A stretch of 64,000 nt of DNA from Prochlorococcus marinus str. MIT 0917. Lineage in GTDB: Bacteria; Cyanobacteriota; Cyanobacteriia; PCC-6307; Cyanobiaceae. The translations under genes and the position numbers were made by a program. Of this stretch, positions 1 to 8,188 are shown piece after piece. Each line of letters opens with the position of its first letter. Within the stretch, counting starts at the first letter, position 1. Below the pieces are notes generated by a model, which was not told the DNA's origin, did not search any database, and was given only the letters and a program-made list of their open reading frames with translations. The stretch lies in contig NZ_CP114784.1 of the NCBI RefSeq assembly GCF_027359575.1, forward strand, positions 1,487,819-1,551,818. The letters run 5' to 3'.

Positions 1-834
1 GTAAAAAAATCTAAAAGAGGAGGAAGTCTTCAAATTCTTTTAGGACCTTTGCTTGCCAATATTTTAGATCAAATTGTCATTTATGATTTTAGATCAAAGG
101 ATATTGCTTCAGGTGGTCATGGTGCCCCTTTGGTATCGTTAGTCGATGAAGCCCTATGTGGAAGGATATATGGATGGAGAGGCATCCTCAACCTTGGAGG
201 CATTGCTAATCTCACAATTATTCCACCTAAAACTGGAATTGATAAAACTTCTGAATGTTTAGGCTGGGATTGTGGACCGGCAAACTCATTACTTGATTTA
301 GCTATTCAAGAAAGTACTAATTCATCTCTAATGTTTGATGAGAATGGATCATTAGCTTCTTGTGGGATACCTAACTTAAAAATCATCGAAAAGTGGTTGA
401 GAGATCCTTTTTTTCATCTAGAACCTCCACGATCCACTGGTAGAGATCAATTCGGTTTTCAAGATTTAAAAAAAAGAAAAAAGGAATTGGGTGTTATTTC
501 AAAAGAAGATTTACTATCAACATTAACTACATTTACTGCATCAATAGTCTCTCAAGATTTAGATAATCTATTTAGGCTTAAAAATATAAGTTTAATTGAG
601 CTTTTGGTTGCTGGAGGTGGAACTAGAAATTTATTTTTAATGAGGCAACTGCAGAAGCAATGTAAAGGAGTACATGTTAGATCAATACACGAAATTGGTA
701 TACCATCACAATATAGAGAAGCTCTAGTTTTTGCCACTTTATCTTGGTGGAACTTCTTAAAGAAAAAAGTTAATCCGAAGAATATCACAGGAGCTAATCA
801 ATCTATTTTATATGGATTAAGAGTTGATCCTTGA
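1..834 (+). CDS. anmK: Anhydro-N-acetylmuramic acid kinase, 5'-truncated by window edge
   Basis: The reading frame is open from base 1 to the TGA at 832-834, so the N-terminus (including the ATP-binding start of the fold) lies outside the window. The visible 277 codons carry AnmK-family signatures: an SLQILLGP-like stretch, [12 protein letters not shown] near the start, the [10 protein letters not shown] block and the later VAGGGTRN sugar-kinase motif. AnmK cleaves and phosphorylates 1,6-anhydro-MurNAc to MurNAc-6-phosphate in cytoplasmic peptidoglycan recycling. A nagZ homologue at 23.6 kb supports a recycling route. The TTG at 49 is only an internal codon, not a start. Confidence 0.9.
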   Translation, partial: VKKSKRGGSLQILLGPLLANILDQIVIYDFRSKDIASGGHGAPLVSLVDEALCGRIYGWRGILNLGGIANLTIIPPKTGIDKTSECLGWDCGPANSLLDLAIQESTNSSLMFDENGSLASCGIPNLKIIEKWLRDPFFHLEPPRSTGRDQFGFQDLKKRKKELGVISKEDLLSTLTTFTASIVSQDLDNLFRLKNISLIELLVAGGGTRNLFLMRQLQKQCKGVHVRSIHEIGIPSQYREALVFATLSWWNFLKKKVNPKNITGANQSILYGLRVDP

Positions 835-852
835 TGTTAATTAATGTAAGAA

Positions 853-1155
853 TTAATTCCTTTTGAATTTTAATCTTTTTGGAATACCTTTAAGTCTTTG
901 CGTTTTTTGTTTCTCTAAGGAGTTTATAAAATTTTGTGTTTTATTTGTTTTTATTTTTAATTCTTTAGATGCTGAGCTTTCTTTTAATTCGTGATTTTTA
1001 ATTCCTTCTTGAATTAAGACTTTGGCCATATTACTAACAGTTCTAGATTCTCTTTCGGCTAATTCTGATAATCTTTCACATAATTCTTCTGGTAGGACAA
1101 CTTGTATACGAGGCGATTTTTGCTTCCCGTTCGATGAGTTTTGACGAGTAGCCAT
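853..1155 (-). CDS. Ribbon-helix-helix (CopG/Arc-like) DNA-binding protein
   Basis: A 100-residue protein with a basic N-terminus, then a beta-strand (PRIQVVLPEEL) followed by two helices ending in SNMAKVLIQEGI. This pattern is typical of ribbon-helix-helix repressors. The C-terminal third is lysine-rich and ends KRLKFKRN. It is read away from the basic-protein gene that starts at 1294. The 138-base gap between them contains inverted repeats that could be an autoregulatory operator. No toxin partner is evident beside it, so an antitoxin role is possible but unsupported. The ATG start at 1155 is clear. Confidence 0.75.
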   Translation of the reverse strand: MATRQNSSNGKQKSPRIQVVLPEELCERLSELAERESRTVSNMAKVLIQEGIKNHELKESSASKELKIKTNKTQNFINSLEKQKTQRLKGIPKRLKFKRN

Positions 1156-1293
1156 GCGTACAAAGAACTACCAAGTACTAAATAGTGTACACTTATACGC
1201 AAGGGTAGTATCCTTGTGTATGATACTTGATTATCTGGCCAGTTTTGCCTTATCAACCTTTACTTAAATTTTTTTATTTAAAAGGAGTATTTC
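1156..1293. promoter_or_regulatory. Divergent intergenic region with inverted repeats
   Basis: This short spacer serves two divergent genes, the RHH regulator and the gene at 1294. It contains AGTATC (1207-1212) and its exact reverse complement GATACT (1222-1227) nine bases apart, plus a GTGTACAC palindrome just upstream. RHH proteins commonly bind short inverted repeats next to their own gene, so an operator is a reasonable inference. An AAAGGAG ribosome-binding site precedes the ATG at 1294. Confidence 0.4.
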
Positions 1294-1650
1294 ATGTCTA
1301 AGCCATCTCTTCCGCCAACATCTAAACCTCTTTCTAATAAGGTTGTTTCGGATAAAGGAACTGTAAAACGACAAAGAAGGAAGTGTCGTAGTAATGGGAA
1401 GAATGCAGATGTTCTAATCTCTGCTGTTGTTAGTTCTTATTTATTGACTCATTTACATCATGTTTTGCAAAGAGCGGAATATGGGGCTAGTAAAGAAGGA
1501 AGATCTTCTCATGCTGCAAACTTTGCCCAACTTCGTAAAGTCCTTTGCATGGATGCTAGAAGCATGAAGGACGCGTCTGCTCTAGGTTTAAAGGAAAGTG
1601 ATTTAGATATGAGTAATGAATCTAACGGTTTTGAGACAAAAGCTGCATAA
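1294..1650 (+). CDS. Small basic protein of unknown function
   Basis: A 118-residue protein preceded by a strong AAAGGAG site. The first 35 residues are proline-, lysine- and arginine-rich (a KRQRRKCRSNGK patch). A helical segment with LISAVVSSYLLTHLHHVLQ follows, then a polar tail ending FETKAA. There is no signal peptide and no recognised domain. It probably belongs to the picocyanobacterium-restricted small proteins, but that is inference. It is co-oriented with the Nif11-like gene 33 bases downstream and divergent from the RHH gene. Confidence 0.6.
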   Translation: MSKPSLPPTSKPLSNKVVSDKGTVKRQRRKCRSNGKNADVLISAVVSSYLLTHLHHVLQRAEYGASKEGRSSHAANFAQLRKVLCMDARSMKDASALGLKESDLDMSNESNGFETKAA

Positions 1651-1683
1651 ATGAATATTCTTTAATTAGTCAATGTTTTTCTC

Positions 1684-1914
1684 ATGAGCGGCAATGCTGC
1701 AGAGCTTTATAAGCTCATAAATGCAGATCCTAATAAAAAACAAGATCTTTTTCGTCAAGCTCTTCAAAACCCAAAAGGTGCGATGCAGTCAATATGTGCA
1801 TTTGGGAGTGAAATGAATTTGCCAGTCACTTCAGAAGAGGTAAAAGAATATTTGACTACTATTGATGATTTAGATACTCAACAATGGCTAATAAAAGCTA
1901 GAGGTGGTTTGTGA
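1684..1914 (+). CDS. Nif11-like leader-type small protein without a core peptide
   Basis: A 76-residue protein. It starts with a LYKLINADPN helix, followed by LFRQALQNPKGAMQSICAFGSEMNLPVTSEEVKEYL, which matches the Nif11/N-terminal leader pattern (early helix, then A-G-hydrophobic-hydrophobic-S/T-E-E-hydrophobic). It ends in ARGGL immediately before the TGA. In Nif11-type RiPP precursors such as prochlorosins a GG site separates leader from core. Here only one leucine follows GG, so it looks like a leader with no cargo. No LanM-type enzyme is in the window. A free-standing regulatory Nif11 protein is equally possible. Confidence 0.65.
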   Translation: MSGNAAELYKLINADPNKKQDLFRQALQNPKGAMQSICAFGSEMNLPVTSEEVKEYLTTIDDLDTQQWLIKARGGL

Positions 1915-2079
1915 TTAATTTTTGAAAGAAGAGGGGAGTTCTAATGCATCTTGACCACTGTCTTTAATTCCTCTTCTTTCGTAGCCGCCCCCCCCTGCCA
2001 TCGTCCAAAAAAACCAATAACTGGGTATTGCAAGAGCTGCGGCGAGAACTAAAGCAGCAATTTGTTCGAGTCTTAACAT
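1915..2079 (-). CDS. 54-residue single-pass membrane protein
   Basis: Read on the minus strand from an ATG at 2079 to a TAA at 1915-1917. The protein begins MLRLEQIAALVLAAALAIPS, continues into a YWFFWTMAGGGGYERR segment, and has a polar tail ending LPSSFKN. One hydrophobic helix covers residues ~7-28, followed by a glycine run and a positive stop-transfer patch. It resembles the tiny thylakoid proteins of marine cyanobacteria, but I cannot match it to a named photosystem subunit. It is convergent with the Nif11-like gene, with only its stop codon between them. Confidence 0.6.
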   Translation of the reverse strand: MLRLEQIAALVLAAALAIPSYWFFWTMAGGGGYERRGIKDSGQDALELPSSFKN

Positions 2080-2164
2080 GGCTTACTTAAGTAATGTAAT
2101 TTAAATCAGTTGGAATCTTTTAAAGCTAAATGATTGCAGGTTATTCACTGGAGGTTTTGTTGTA

Positions 2165-3883
2165 GTGTTGCGACTTGAGAAAATTAGTAAGATTTATCCC
2201 ACTGGCGAAGTCTTGAAAGATGTCAGTTGGGAAATCAGAAATGGAGAGAGAATTGGTTTGGTTGGAGTCAATGGAGCAGGTAAATCAACACAATTAAAAA
2301 TTATTGCTGGATTAGAAGAGGCAACTGATGGATCTTTGATTAGTGAAGGGGATCCATCTATTGCATATTTAAAACAGGAATTTGATGTTGAGCTTTCAAG
2401 AACTGTCAGAGAAGAGTTATTTCAGGCATTTAAAGAAGCATCGAATTTACTTCATAGTCAAAAATTAATTCAAGAAAATATGGAATCTGAATTAGCCTCT
2501 AGAGATGTAGATTATCTGGATTCATTAATCCAAGAATTAAGCGTTATTCAAAGTAAATTTGAATCAATAAATGGCTACGATTTAGAGTCTAAAGTTGAAA
2601 AGCTATTACCCACTATTGGTTTTAATCAAAATGAGGGAGACAGATTAGTTGGAGATTTTTCGGGTGGCTGGCAGATGAGAATCGCTCTAGGTAAAATCAT
2701 TTTGCAAAGTCCTGATTTGTTGTTATTGGATGAACCAACTAATCATTTAGATTTAGAAACAATTGAATGGCTAGAGAGCTATTTACTTAATCAGAAAGTT
2801 GCCATGGTAATTGTTAGCCATGATAGATCTTTTTTAGATAAAGTTTGTACAAGAATTGTTAATACAGAGAGAGGTAAATCTAAAAGTTATCTTGGGAATT
2901 ACACAGCATATCTTCAGCAGAGAGATTTTGAATTGGAATCAACAAGAGTTGCATACCAGAAACAACAGAAGGATATGGAAGCTCAAAAGTCATATATAGA
3001 AAGATTCAGAGCAAGTGCTACAAGAAGTACACAAGCTAAAAGTAGAGAAAAGTTATTAGATAAAGTTGAAAGAATAGAAGCCCCAGAGAATAATATCAAA
3101 GGACCTAATTTTAAATTTATGGATGCACCTCGCGGTGGGAAGGATATATTAAGTATTAAGGATTTAACGCATAGCTATGAAGATAATATTTTATTCTTAG
3201 GAGCTTTTTTGGAGCTTCAACCAGGCGAAAGAATAGCATTTTTAGGGCCAAATGGATCTGGAAAATCTACTTTGCTTAGACTAATTATGGGTTTAGAAAA
3301 ACCTGATGAGGGATCTATTCAGATAGGAAAATATAATATTATCCCTAGTTATTTTGAACAAAATCAGGCAGAAGCCTTAGAATTAGACAAAACAGTAATT
3401 GAGACAATTTCTCAATCTGTACCAAATTGGACCCAAACGGAAATTCGTTCTTTACTAGGGAGCTTTGGTTTAACTAATGATTCAGTTTTTAAGGAGGTCA
3501 GTCAGATAAGTGGAGGAGAGAAAGCAAGACTGGCTTTAGCTTTAATGATTATTAAGCCATCCAATTTGCTTATTCTAGATGAACCAACAAATCATTTAGA
3601 TATACCTTCAAAGCAAATGCTAGAGCAGGCATTGTCTAATTATAATGGCACAGCATTAATAGTTTCTCATGATAGATATTTTATTTCAAAAGTTGCAAAT
3701 AAAATTGTAGAGATAAAAGATGGACAATTAATTAAGTATCAAGGTGATTATAAATACTATAAAGATAAAAAAATTGAAGAAGAAAAAGAAAAAGAAAAAG
3801 AATTACAATTGGCTGAACGTGAAAGAAAAAGGTTGGCTAATCGAGAAAAACAGAGAAAGAAAAAAAAATCAAATACAAGATGA
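2165..3883 (+). CDS. ABC-F family ATPase (ribosome-associated type)
   Basis: A 572-residue cytoplasmic protein with two ABC cassettes and no membrane segments, the ABC-F arrangement. Cassette 1 has Walker A GVNGAGKST (34-42), signature FSGGW and Walker B LLLLDEPTNHLD. Cassette 2 has GPNGSGKST, ISGGEKAR and LLILDEPTNHLD. A charged linker lies between them. The C-terminus is a highly charged coiled-coil-like tail (KEKEKE to RKKKK) of the Uup/YheS sort. Family members act on ribosomes as translation factors; which subfamily this belongs to is unclear. It uses a GTG start at 2165. Confidence 0.88.
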   Translation: MLRLEKISKIYPTGEVLKDVSWEIRNGERIGLVGVNGAGKSTQLKIIAGLEEATDGSLISEGDPSIAYLKQEFDVELSRTVREELFQAFKEASNLLHSQKLIQENMESELASRDVDYLDSLIQELSVIQSKFESINGYDLESKVEKLLPTIGFNQNEGDRLVGDFSGGWQMRIALGKIILQSPDLLLLDEPTNHLDLETIEWLESYLLNQKVAMVIVSHDRSFLDKVCTRIVNTERGKSKSYLGNYTAYLQQRDFELESTRVAYQKQQKDMEAQKSYIERFRASATRSTQAKSREKLLDKVERIEAPENNIKGPNFKFMDAPRGGKDILSIKDLTHSYEDNILFLGAFLELQPGERIAFLGPNGSGKSTLLRLIMGLEKPDEGSIQIGKYNIIPSYFEQNQAEALELDKTVIETISQSVPNWTQTEIRSLLGSFGLTNDSVFKEVSQISGGEKARLALALMIIKPSNLLILDEPTNHLDIPSKQMLEQALSNYNGTALIVSHDRYFISKVANKIVEIKDGQLIKYQGDYKYYKDKKIEEEKEKEKELQLAERERKRLANREKQRKKKKSNTR

Positions 3884-3912
3884 TTATTATGTATAATCTT
3901 TTTTAATTATAG

Positions 3913-5085
3913 TTAAAGATCATAAATATCAATTGGTTTGATAATTTTTATAGACTCTATATTCTCTCTAAGTATTTTCATTTTTAAAGTTGATTTTAAA
4001 TCATTTCGATTTATTTTTTGCACCACATCTGATGGAGTTAAAATTTTTTCATTGTTGATTGAAATTATTAAATCATTAACTTTCAATCCGCCTTTCTCTG
4101 CAGGACCATTTGGCAGCAAATAGTTAATAATTGCTCCATGTTCTCTTTGGGAAAGATACTTGCTTTTTTGTATGATATTGCTTGAAAGTGTTACTCCGAT
4201 CATGGGATGTTTGGCCCTACCACTTTTGATTAAATCTTTGGCAATTTTTCTAGCTCTATTTATTGGTATTGCAAAACCTAATCCTGCTCCTGGGCCTGAG
4301 CGAACAAGAGTATTAATACCAATCACTTCTCCAGCCGAATTTAATAATGGTCCTCCAGAATTACCCGGATTAATTGCTGCATCAGCTTGAATGAGATCTA
4401 TTCTTTTGTCCGAGATACCTAACTGAGCAACATCTCTATTGAGATTGCTAATTATTCCAAGAGTAACCGTATTTTCCAGTCCAAAAGGATTTCCAACTGC
4501 AATTGCCCAATCACCAACTCTTAAATTGTCGGAGTTACCTAATTTGGCGGTGGGCCAAGGACCTTTTGCTTTTAGTTTAATTACTGCAAGATCCGTTAAA
4601 GAATCCTCTCCAACAACATTTCCAATAACTCTTCTTCCGTCTGATAAACCCACTATGAGTTGGTCAGTTTTTTCTATTACATGAGCATTGGTCAGGACTA
4701 GACCTTCCTTAGAAAAAATTACTCCACTACCTTGGCCTCTTTCAATTCGAGATCGTGGAACTTGTAGGCCTCTGCGACCAAAGAATCTTTCAAAATATTC
4801 ATCATTCAAGATTCCAGGAGGAAAGATGCTTTCACTTGAAGATAAAACCTTACGCTGTGTTTCAATTGTGACCACTGCCCCTCCACTGATATTTAATGCT
4901 TTTGATACGAAAGATTGTTTATTTTGACTTTGTGGAGATGCAATTAAAGCTTCACTAGAATTAATAGGGGTTTCATACCGTAAATTAAAAAAAATAAGAA
5001 AAGCTAAAATAAAAATTTTAAAATGTTTTAGTTGCCATATTTTTAGGGTTCCTATTAATAGTCTCTTCGCATCTAATCCATGCAT
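3913..5085 (-). CDS. HtrA/DegP-type serine protease with PDZ domain
   Basis: A 390-residue protein with an N-terminal hydrophobic segment (residues ~20-35) serving as a signal or anchor. The trypsin-like domain shows the triad His135 (TNAHVIE), Asp165 (DLAVIK) and Ser243 (GNSGGPL). One PDZ domain follows from ~residue 290 (GPAEKGGLKVNDLIISIN). This is the cyanobacterial HhoA/HhoB/HtrA class, which degrades damaged proteins in the periplasm or thylakoid lumen. The single PDZ domain fits that group. It converges with the ABC-F gene. Confidence 0.93.
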   Translation of the reverse strand: MHGLDAKRLLIGTLKIWQLKHFKIFILAFLIFFNLRYETPINSSEALIASPQSQNKQSFVSKALNISGGAVVTIETQRKVLSSSESIFPPGILNDEYFERFFGRRGLQVPRSRIERGQGSGVIFSKEGLVLTNAHVIEKTDQLIVGLSDGRRVIGNVVGEDSLTDLAVIKLKAKGPWPTAKLGNSDNLRVGDWAIAVGNPFGLENTVTLGIISNLNRDVAQLGISDKRIDLIQADAAINPGNSGGPLLNSAGEVIGINTLVRSGPGAGLGFAIPINRARKIAKDLIKSGRAKHPMIGVTLSSNIIQKSKYLSQREHGAIINYLLPNGPAEKGGLKVNDLIISINNEKILTPSDVVQKINRNDLKSTLKMKILRENIESIKIIKPIDIYDL

Positions 5086-5313
5086 GATTTTCTGTAAGGG
5101 ATTAGTTATGGGTGTTTAAACTAATCATAGCTAATTCGGAAATTTAAAGATCCACTCATTTAATTACCGTAGATTTTTACTAAATAACTATTCTTTGAAC
5201 TTCTTTCATCTAGAATAATTTTCTGATTTATTCTTTGATTGATGATGAAACTAGAGCTACTTCAAACCTGAGTCTAATTAAGGCTTACAGTTTTTTGATT
5301 AATTATTTTTCAA

Positions 5314-5592
5314 ATGTTGAGCAATTTTTTACCTTTTCTTTATGGCATTTCAGTTTTTGTTTTGTTGATTTTGGCTGCCAAAATAATGCTGAATGGTTTT
5401 GTCTCAAGTCAAGCATCATTGAAGACTCAAAATTCATTTTCAAAGAAAAAAAAAGATGATCGAACAGGTTTAGTTACTGTTCATCCTGAGCTTTTAAACA
5501 AAGATGGATGCATTACTGATGAAGATTTGCTCACAGTTCGTTTTGCAAAGGACTCCGATCATCCACAATCATCTGAAAATCCTTCTGAATAA
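5314..5592 (+). CDS. DUF2973-like small membrane protein
   Basis: A 92-residue protein. One N-terminal transmembrane helix (LYGISVFVLLILAAKIML) is followed by a lysine-rich patch. The conserved tail reads VHPELLNKDGCITDEDLLTVRF, matching the cyanobacterial DUF2973 pattern (HPELLD..G.....LL.VRF). Function is unknown. An overlapping open frame at 5235-5459 has no such signature and is rejected. A start at ATG 5314 puts the helix at the N-terminus as in the family. Confidence 0.75.
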   Translation: MLSNFLPFLYGISVFVLLILAAKIMLNGFVSSQASLKTQNSFSKKKKDDRTGLVTVHPELLNKDGCITDEDLLTVRFAKDSDHPQSSENPSE

Positions 5593-5640
5593 TTTTCATT
5601 AGATTTTTTGGTTTGACATTAAATAGTTATCAAAGAGGTT

Positions 5641-6030
5641 TTGATTTTGGAACAAAGAACCCGCATAGTCGCTGCAGTTTTGAAAAATATGAAGTTGCCT
5701 CCACGGTTTCGTATCAGATTATTAAAGGAAGATCCAGTACGGCTTGAATTAAGTCTTACTCCAGCTTATGGAAAAGATCCTATTCAAGTTGGATTAGTAG
5801 AATCTCTCGATTTGGTTGCCAGACGAGACAGAGAAGGAAGAATGCCTCGAGATTTACAAGGCACATGGGATTGGACTGTAAGACATGGGAAAGTTAGTAC
5901 TGGAGGATGGAATCCTTATTTAAAAGAAGCTCTTCAAACAATGTTCGAAACTGGATTACCAGCAATTATTTACGAGGAACTAACTGGGGAGGATTATCAT
6001 CCAGTTGATGGTGCAAGGCACGTTAGATAG
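5641..6030 (+). CDS. Conserved cyanobacterial-type protein of unknown function
   Basis: A 129-residue soluble protein starting at TTG 5641 (a second TTG at 5647 is possible). It has a basic N-terminal region (NMKLPPRFRIRLLKEDPVRLEL) and a tryptophan-containing centre (LQGTWDWTVRHGKVSTGGWNPY). It ends in an acidic/histidine tail. I recognise no catalytic motif or named domain. It sits 49 bases after the DUF2973 gene and 100 bases before the HLIP gene in the same direction. Confidence 0.65.
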   Translation: MILEQRTRIVAAVLKNMKLPPRFRIRLLKEDPVRLELSLTPAYGKDPIQVGLVESLDLVARRDREGRMPRDLQGTWDWTVRHGKVSTGGWNPYLKEALQTMFETGLPAIIYEELTGEDYHPVDGARHVR

Positions 6031-6130
6031 GCTTTTAAGATTTAAAAATGAACTATTTTCAATGTTAATTTTATATGTTTTCTCATTCTGAGCATTTCTT
6101 TAGTATCATTGATTTGATTTCGATTTACAA

Positions 6131-6277
6131 ATGAAGGATAACTTCGAACCTCGTTATGGATTTGTCAATTTTGCTGAAATATGGAATGGCAGATTAGCTA
6201 TGATGGGTATTTTAATTGGTTTAACAACAGAGCTTTTAACTGGGCAAGGTATTTTAACTCAGATGGGAATAGGTTGA
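6131..6277 (+). CDS. hli: High-light-inducible protein (HLIP, one-helix LHC-like)
   Basis: A 48-residue protein translated from ATG 6131 to TGA 6277. It has the chlorophyll a/b-binding motif AEIWNGRLAMMGILIG, with the Glu and Asn/Arg used to bind chlorophyll, inside a single transmembrane helix. It ends in the TELLTGQGILTQMG stretch typical of marine cyanobacterial HLIPs. HLIPs bind chlorophyll and carotenoid, protect photosystem assembly and are induced by high light or stress. No clear HLR1 (RpaB-binding) repeat was seen in the 100 bases upstream. Confidence 0.92.
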   Translation: MKDNFEPRYGFVNFAEIWNGRLAMMGILIGLTTELLTGQGILTQMGIG

Positions 6278-6309
6278 AAAACTAATTTTTAGTTTTTATT
6301 TTTAATAGT

Positions 6310-7470
6310 TTGACTGAACTTCAAAACTTTAAACAATCTCTAAATACATATAGTGTTAAAGAGTTAAATGAATCTATCGGTTTATTGCTATCAAGGGGCT
6401 TCGCACCAAAATTCATACTGAAAGCAACTGTTTCTAAATCGCAAATAAAAAAAGGTCATTTATGGTTGACTTTTACTGATGGCCAAGCATGTGTAGATGG
6501 AGTTGCATGGTCATCAACAATAAAGTCTTTAAAATTTTTACCAAAGCAAGATGATGGCGTTATTATTATCGGTAAATTGAATTTCTGGGAATCTCAAGCA
6601 AGATTATCTGTACAAGTTTTTGATATTCGCCCAAGTATTTCTACTGTTCTTAAGAAGTTCGAAATAGTTAAATCAAAACTTTTTAAAGAAGGTTTTATTA
6701 ATGATTCATTACGAAAGAGATTACCAAAATATCCTAATTCAATAGGTATTCTTACAAGTGTTCCAAGCTCTGCTTTGGCTGACATGCTTAGAACTTCAAA
6801 GGAAAGATGGCCATTAACGAAACTGCAAATAATTCCTATTCCCGTTCAGGGTAATAATGAAAATCAATTGAAATCTATTTTAAGTAAATTAAAAGTCAAT
6901 AAGTTAGGATTAGATTCCATAATTATAGCTAGAGGTGGAGGAAGTAGAGAAGATTTAATGTTGTTCGATAGTGAAATTATAGCAAGAGAAATCGCCACAT
7001 TCCCTATACCCGTAATTACAGGAATAGGTCATGAAGATGATCTAACAGTTGCTGATCTTGTCTCAGACCATAGATCTTCTACTCCAACTGCTGCGATTGT
7101 TGATTCATTACCTTCAAGAGAAATTGAAAAAATTAACTTTATGCAAAATAAAAAAATACTCAAAAATTATTTGAAATTATTTTTTCAGAATAAAAAGAAA
7201 TATTTAATTACGAGAAAATCTTTTTTTGAATCTCATTCACCACGACTATTAATAAGAAATAAAAGAACAAAAATAAATTATATGTATGAGCTTTTGAATG
7301 CACTTTCCCCAGGCAAATTGCTAAAAAGAGGTTTTGCATTAATTACTAATGAGTCAGGTAATTCGATTTATAGTGTTAAAAATGTTAAGGAAAAAGATAA
7401 GTTGTTAGTTCAATTTTATGATGGAAAAATTACCGCAGAGGTGGAGAATCTTAATTATGATAAAATATAA
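6310..7470 (+). CDS. xseA: Exodeoxyribonuclease VII large subunit
   Basis: A 386-residue protein with an N-terminal OB-fold-like segment (KGHLWLTFTDGQACVDGVAW). The catalytic region shows GILTS, IIARGGGSREDLMLFDSE, PVITGIGHEDDLTVADLVSDHRSSTPTAA. These are the hallmark XseA blocks. It is shorter than the E. coli protein (456 aa), mostly through a reduced C-terminal coiled coil. It starts at TTG 6310 and is followed 27 bases later by xseB, forming the expected nuclease operon. Confidence 0.95.
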   Translation: MTELQNFKQSLNTYSVKELNESIGLLLSRGFAPKFILKATVSKSQIKKGHLWLTFTDGQACVDGVAWSSTIKSLKFLPKQDDGVIIIGKLNFWESQARLSVQVFDIRPSISTVLKKFEIVKSKLFKEGFINDSLRKRLPKYPNSIGILTSVPSSALADMLRTSKERWPLTKLQIIPIPVQGNNENQLKSILSKLKVNKLGLDSIIIARGGGSREDLMLFDSEIIAREIATFPIPVITGIGHEDDLTVADLVSDHRSSTPTAAIVDSLPSREIEKINFMQNKKILKNYLKLFFQNKKKYLITRKSFFESHSPRLLIRNKRTKINYMYELLNALSPGKLLKRGFALITNESGNSIYSVKNVKEKDKLLVQFYDGKITAEVENLNYDKI

Positions 7471-7497
7471 ATTTATTCAATAAAAATCTTTTATGCT

Positions 7498-7788
7498 ATG
7501 ACATTTGCTGAAGAAGAATCTAGAAGTCATTTATCAATGCCTAAACAATCTGCTAACAAAGAAAATATTGAAATCTTAAAAAAAGATATAAATAAATTAA
7601 GTTATGAAGAATGTATAGCTGAATTGGAAAGCATTTTATTAAATGTTCAAGATGAAAATATTTCGTTGGATAAAATTCAGATTAATTATATTAAAGGTCA
7701 TCTACTCTTAAAACATTGCGAGGAACTTCTGCAATTTTGTGAACAAGAGATTAATGAAATTAATCCGGAATTTCTAAATATAGATTAA
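7498..7788 (+). CDS. xseB: Exodeoxyribonuclease VII small subunit
   Basis: A 96-residue protein whose last ~60 residues form the XseB two-helix hairpin: LSYEECIAELESILLNVQDENISLDKI followed by GHLLLKHCEELLQFCEQEINEI. The first ~35 residues are a polar extension. It binds the XseA coiled coil. Its place directly after xseA confirms the call. Confidence 0.92.
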   Translation: MTFAEEESRSHLSMPKQSANKENIEILKKDINKLSYEECIAELESILLNVQDENISLDKIQINYIKGHLLLKHCEELLQFCEQEINEINPEFLNID

Positions 7789-7790
7789 CT

Positions 7791-8126
7791 TTATAAATCT
7801 ATATTTTCAGATTTTATATCAATTGTTGCTGAACTTGCTGGGATATTTTCCAGAATATCTTTTGTATTTGTTATGGTTGTTCGCTCCCCACATATTGGAC
7901 AAATAGTATGAGTATTAAAAAAGGAGGAGCCACAAACTTCACATACTTGTAATTTTGATTGGATTCTTTTCCAAGTAAACCATCCGATTCCTCCTAGAAT
8001 TAAGGGTATTATTGTAATGAGAAGGAATATTCCACCTGCTAAATCAAGAATAAATTTACCAGCTGGTGTAGGCACAATAAAAATTAAAATAAATACCATC
8101 CAAATTAATGAAGATGGCTTATTCAT
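7791..8126 (-). CDS. Small membrane protein with C-terminal zinc ribbon
   Basis: A 111-residue protein. Two hydrophobic helices occupy residues ~7-55. A cytoplasmic zinc-ribbon follows with paired CxxC motifs (CEVCG and CPICG, about 18 residues apart). The polar tail ends SENIDL. Zinc ribbons of this kind mediate protein or nucleic-acid contacts; no specific role is known to me. It is convergent with xseB, with two bases between stops. Confidence 0.65.
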   Translation of the reverse strand: MNKPSSLIWMVFILIFIVPTPAGKFILDLAGGIFLLITIIPLILGGIGWFTWKRIQSKLQVCEVCGSSFFNTHTICPICGERTTITNTKDILENIPASSATIDIKSENIDL

Positions 8127-8188
8127 GACTAATTAAGATATTTACTTATATATTCTAAATTAAATTTTAGTGCTTGTTTCATTGATGT

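Noticed and set aside
3938-4927. Several long plus-strand ORFs over the HtrA gene
   Set aside because: They are antisense shadows of a well-conserved protease; they show no domain, start context or plausible composition.
5235-5459. 74-residue ORF overlapping the DUF2973 gene
   Set aside because: It lacks the conserved HPELL tail, which belongs to the frame starting at 5314.
6031-6130. RpaB-type HLR1 site before the HLIP gene
   Set aside because: Only a single TTACA half-motif is seen, without the direct repeat that defines HLR1.
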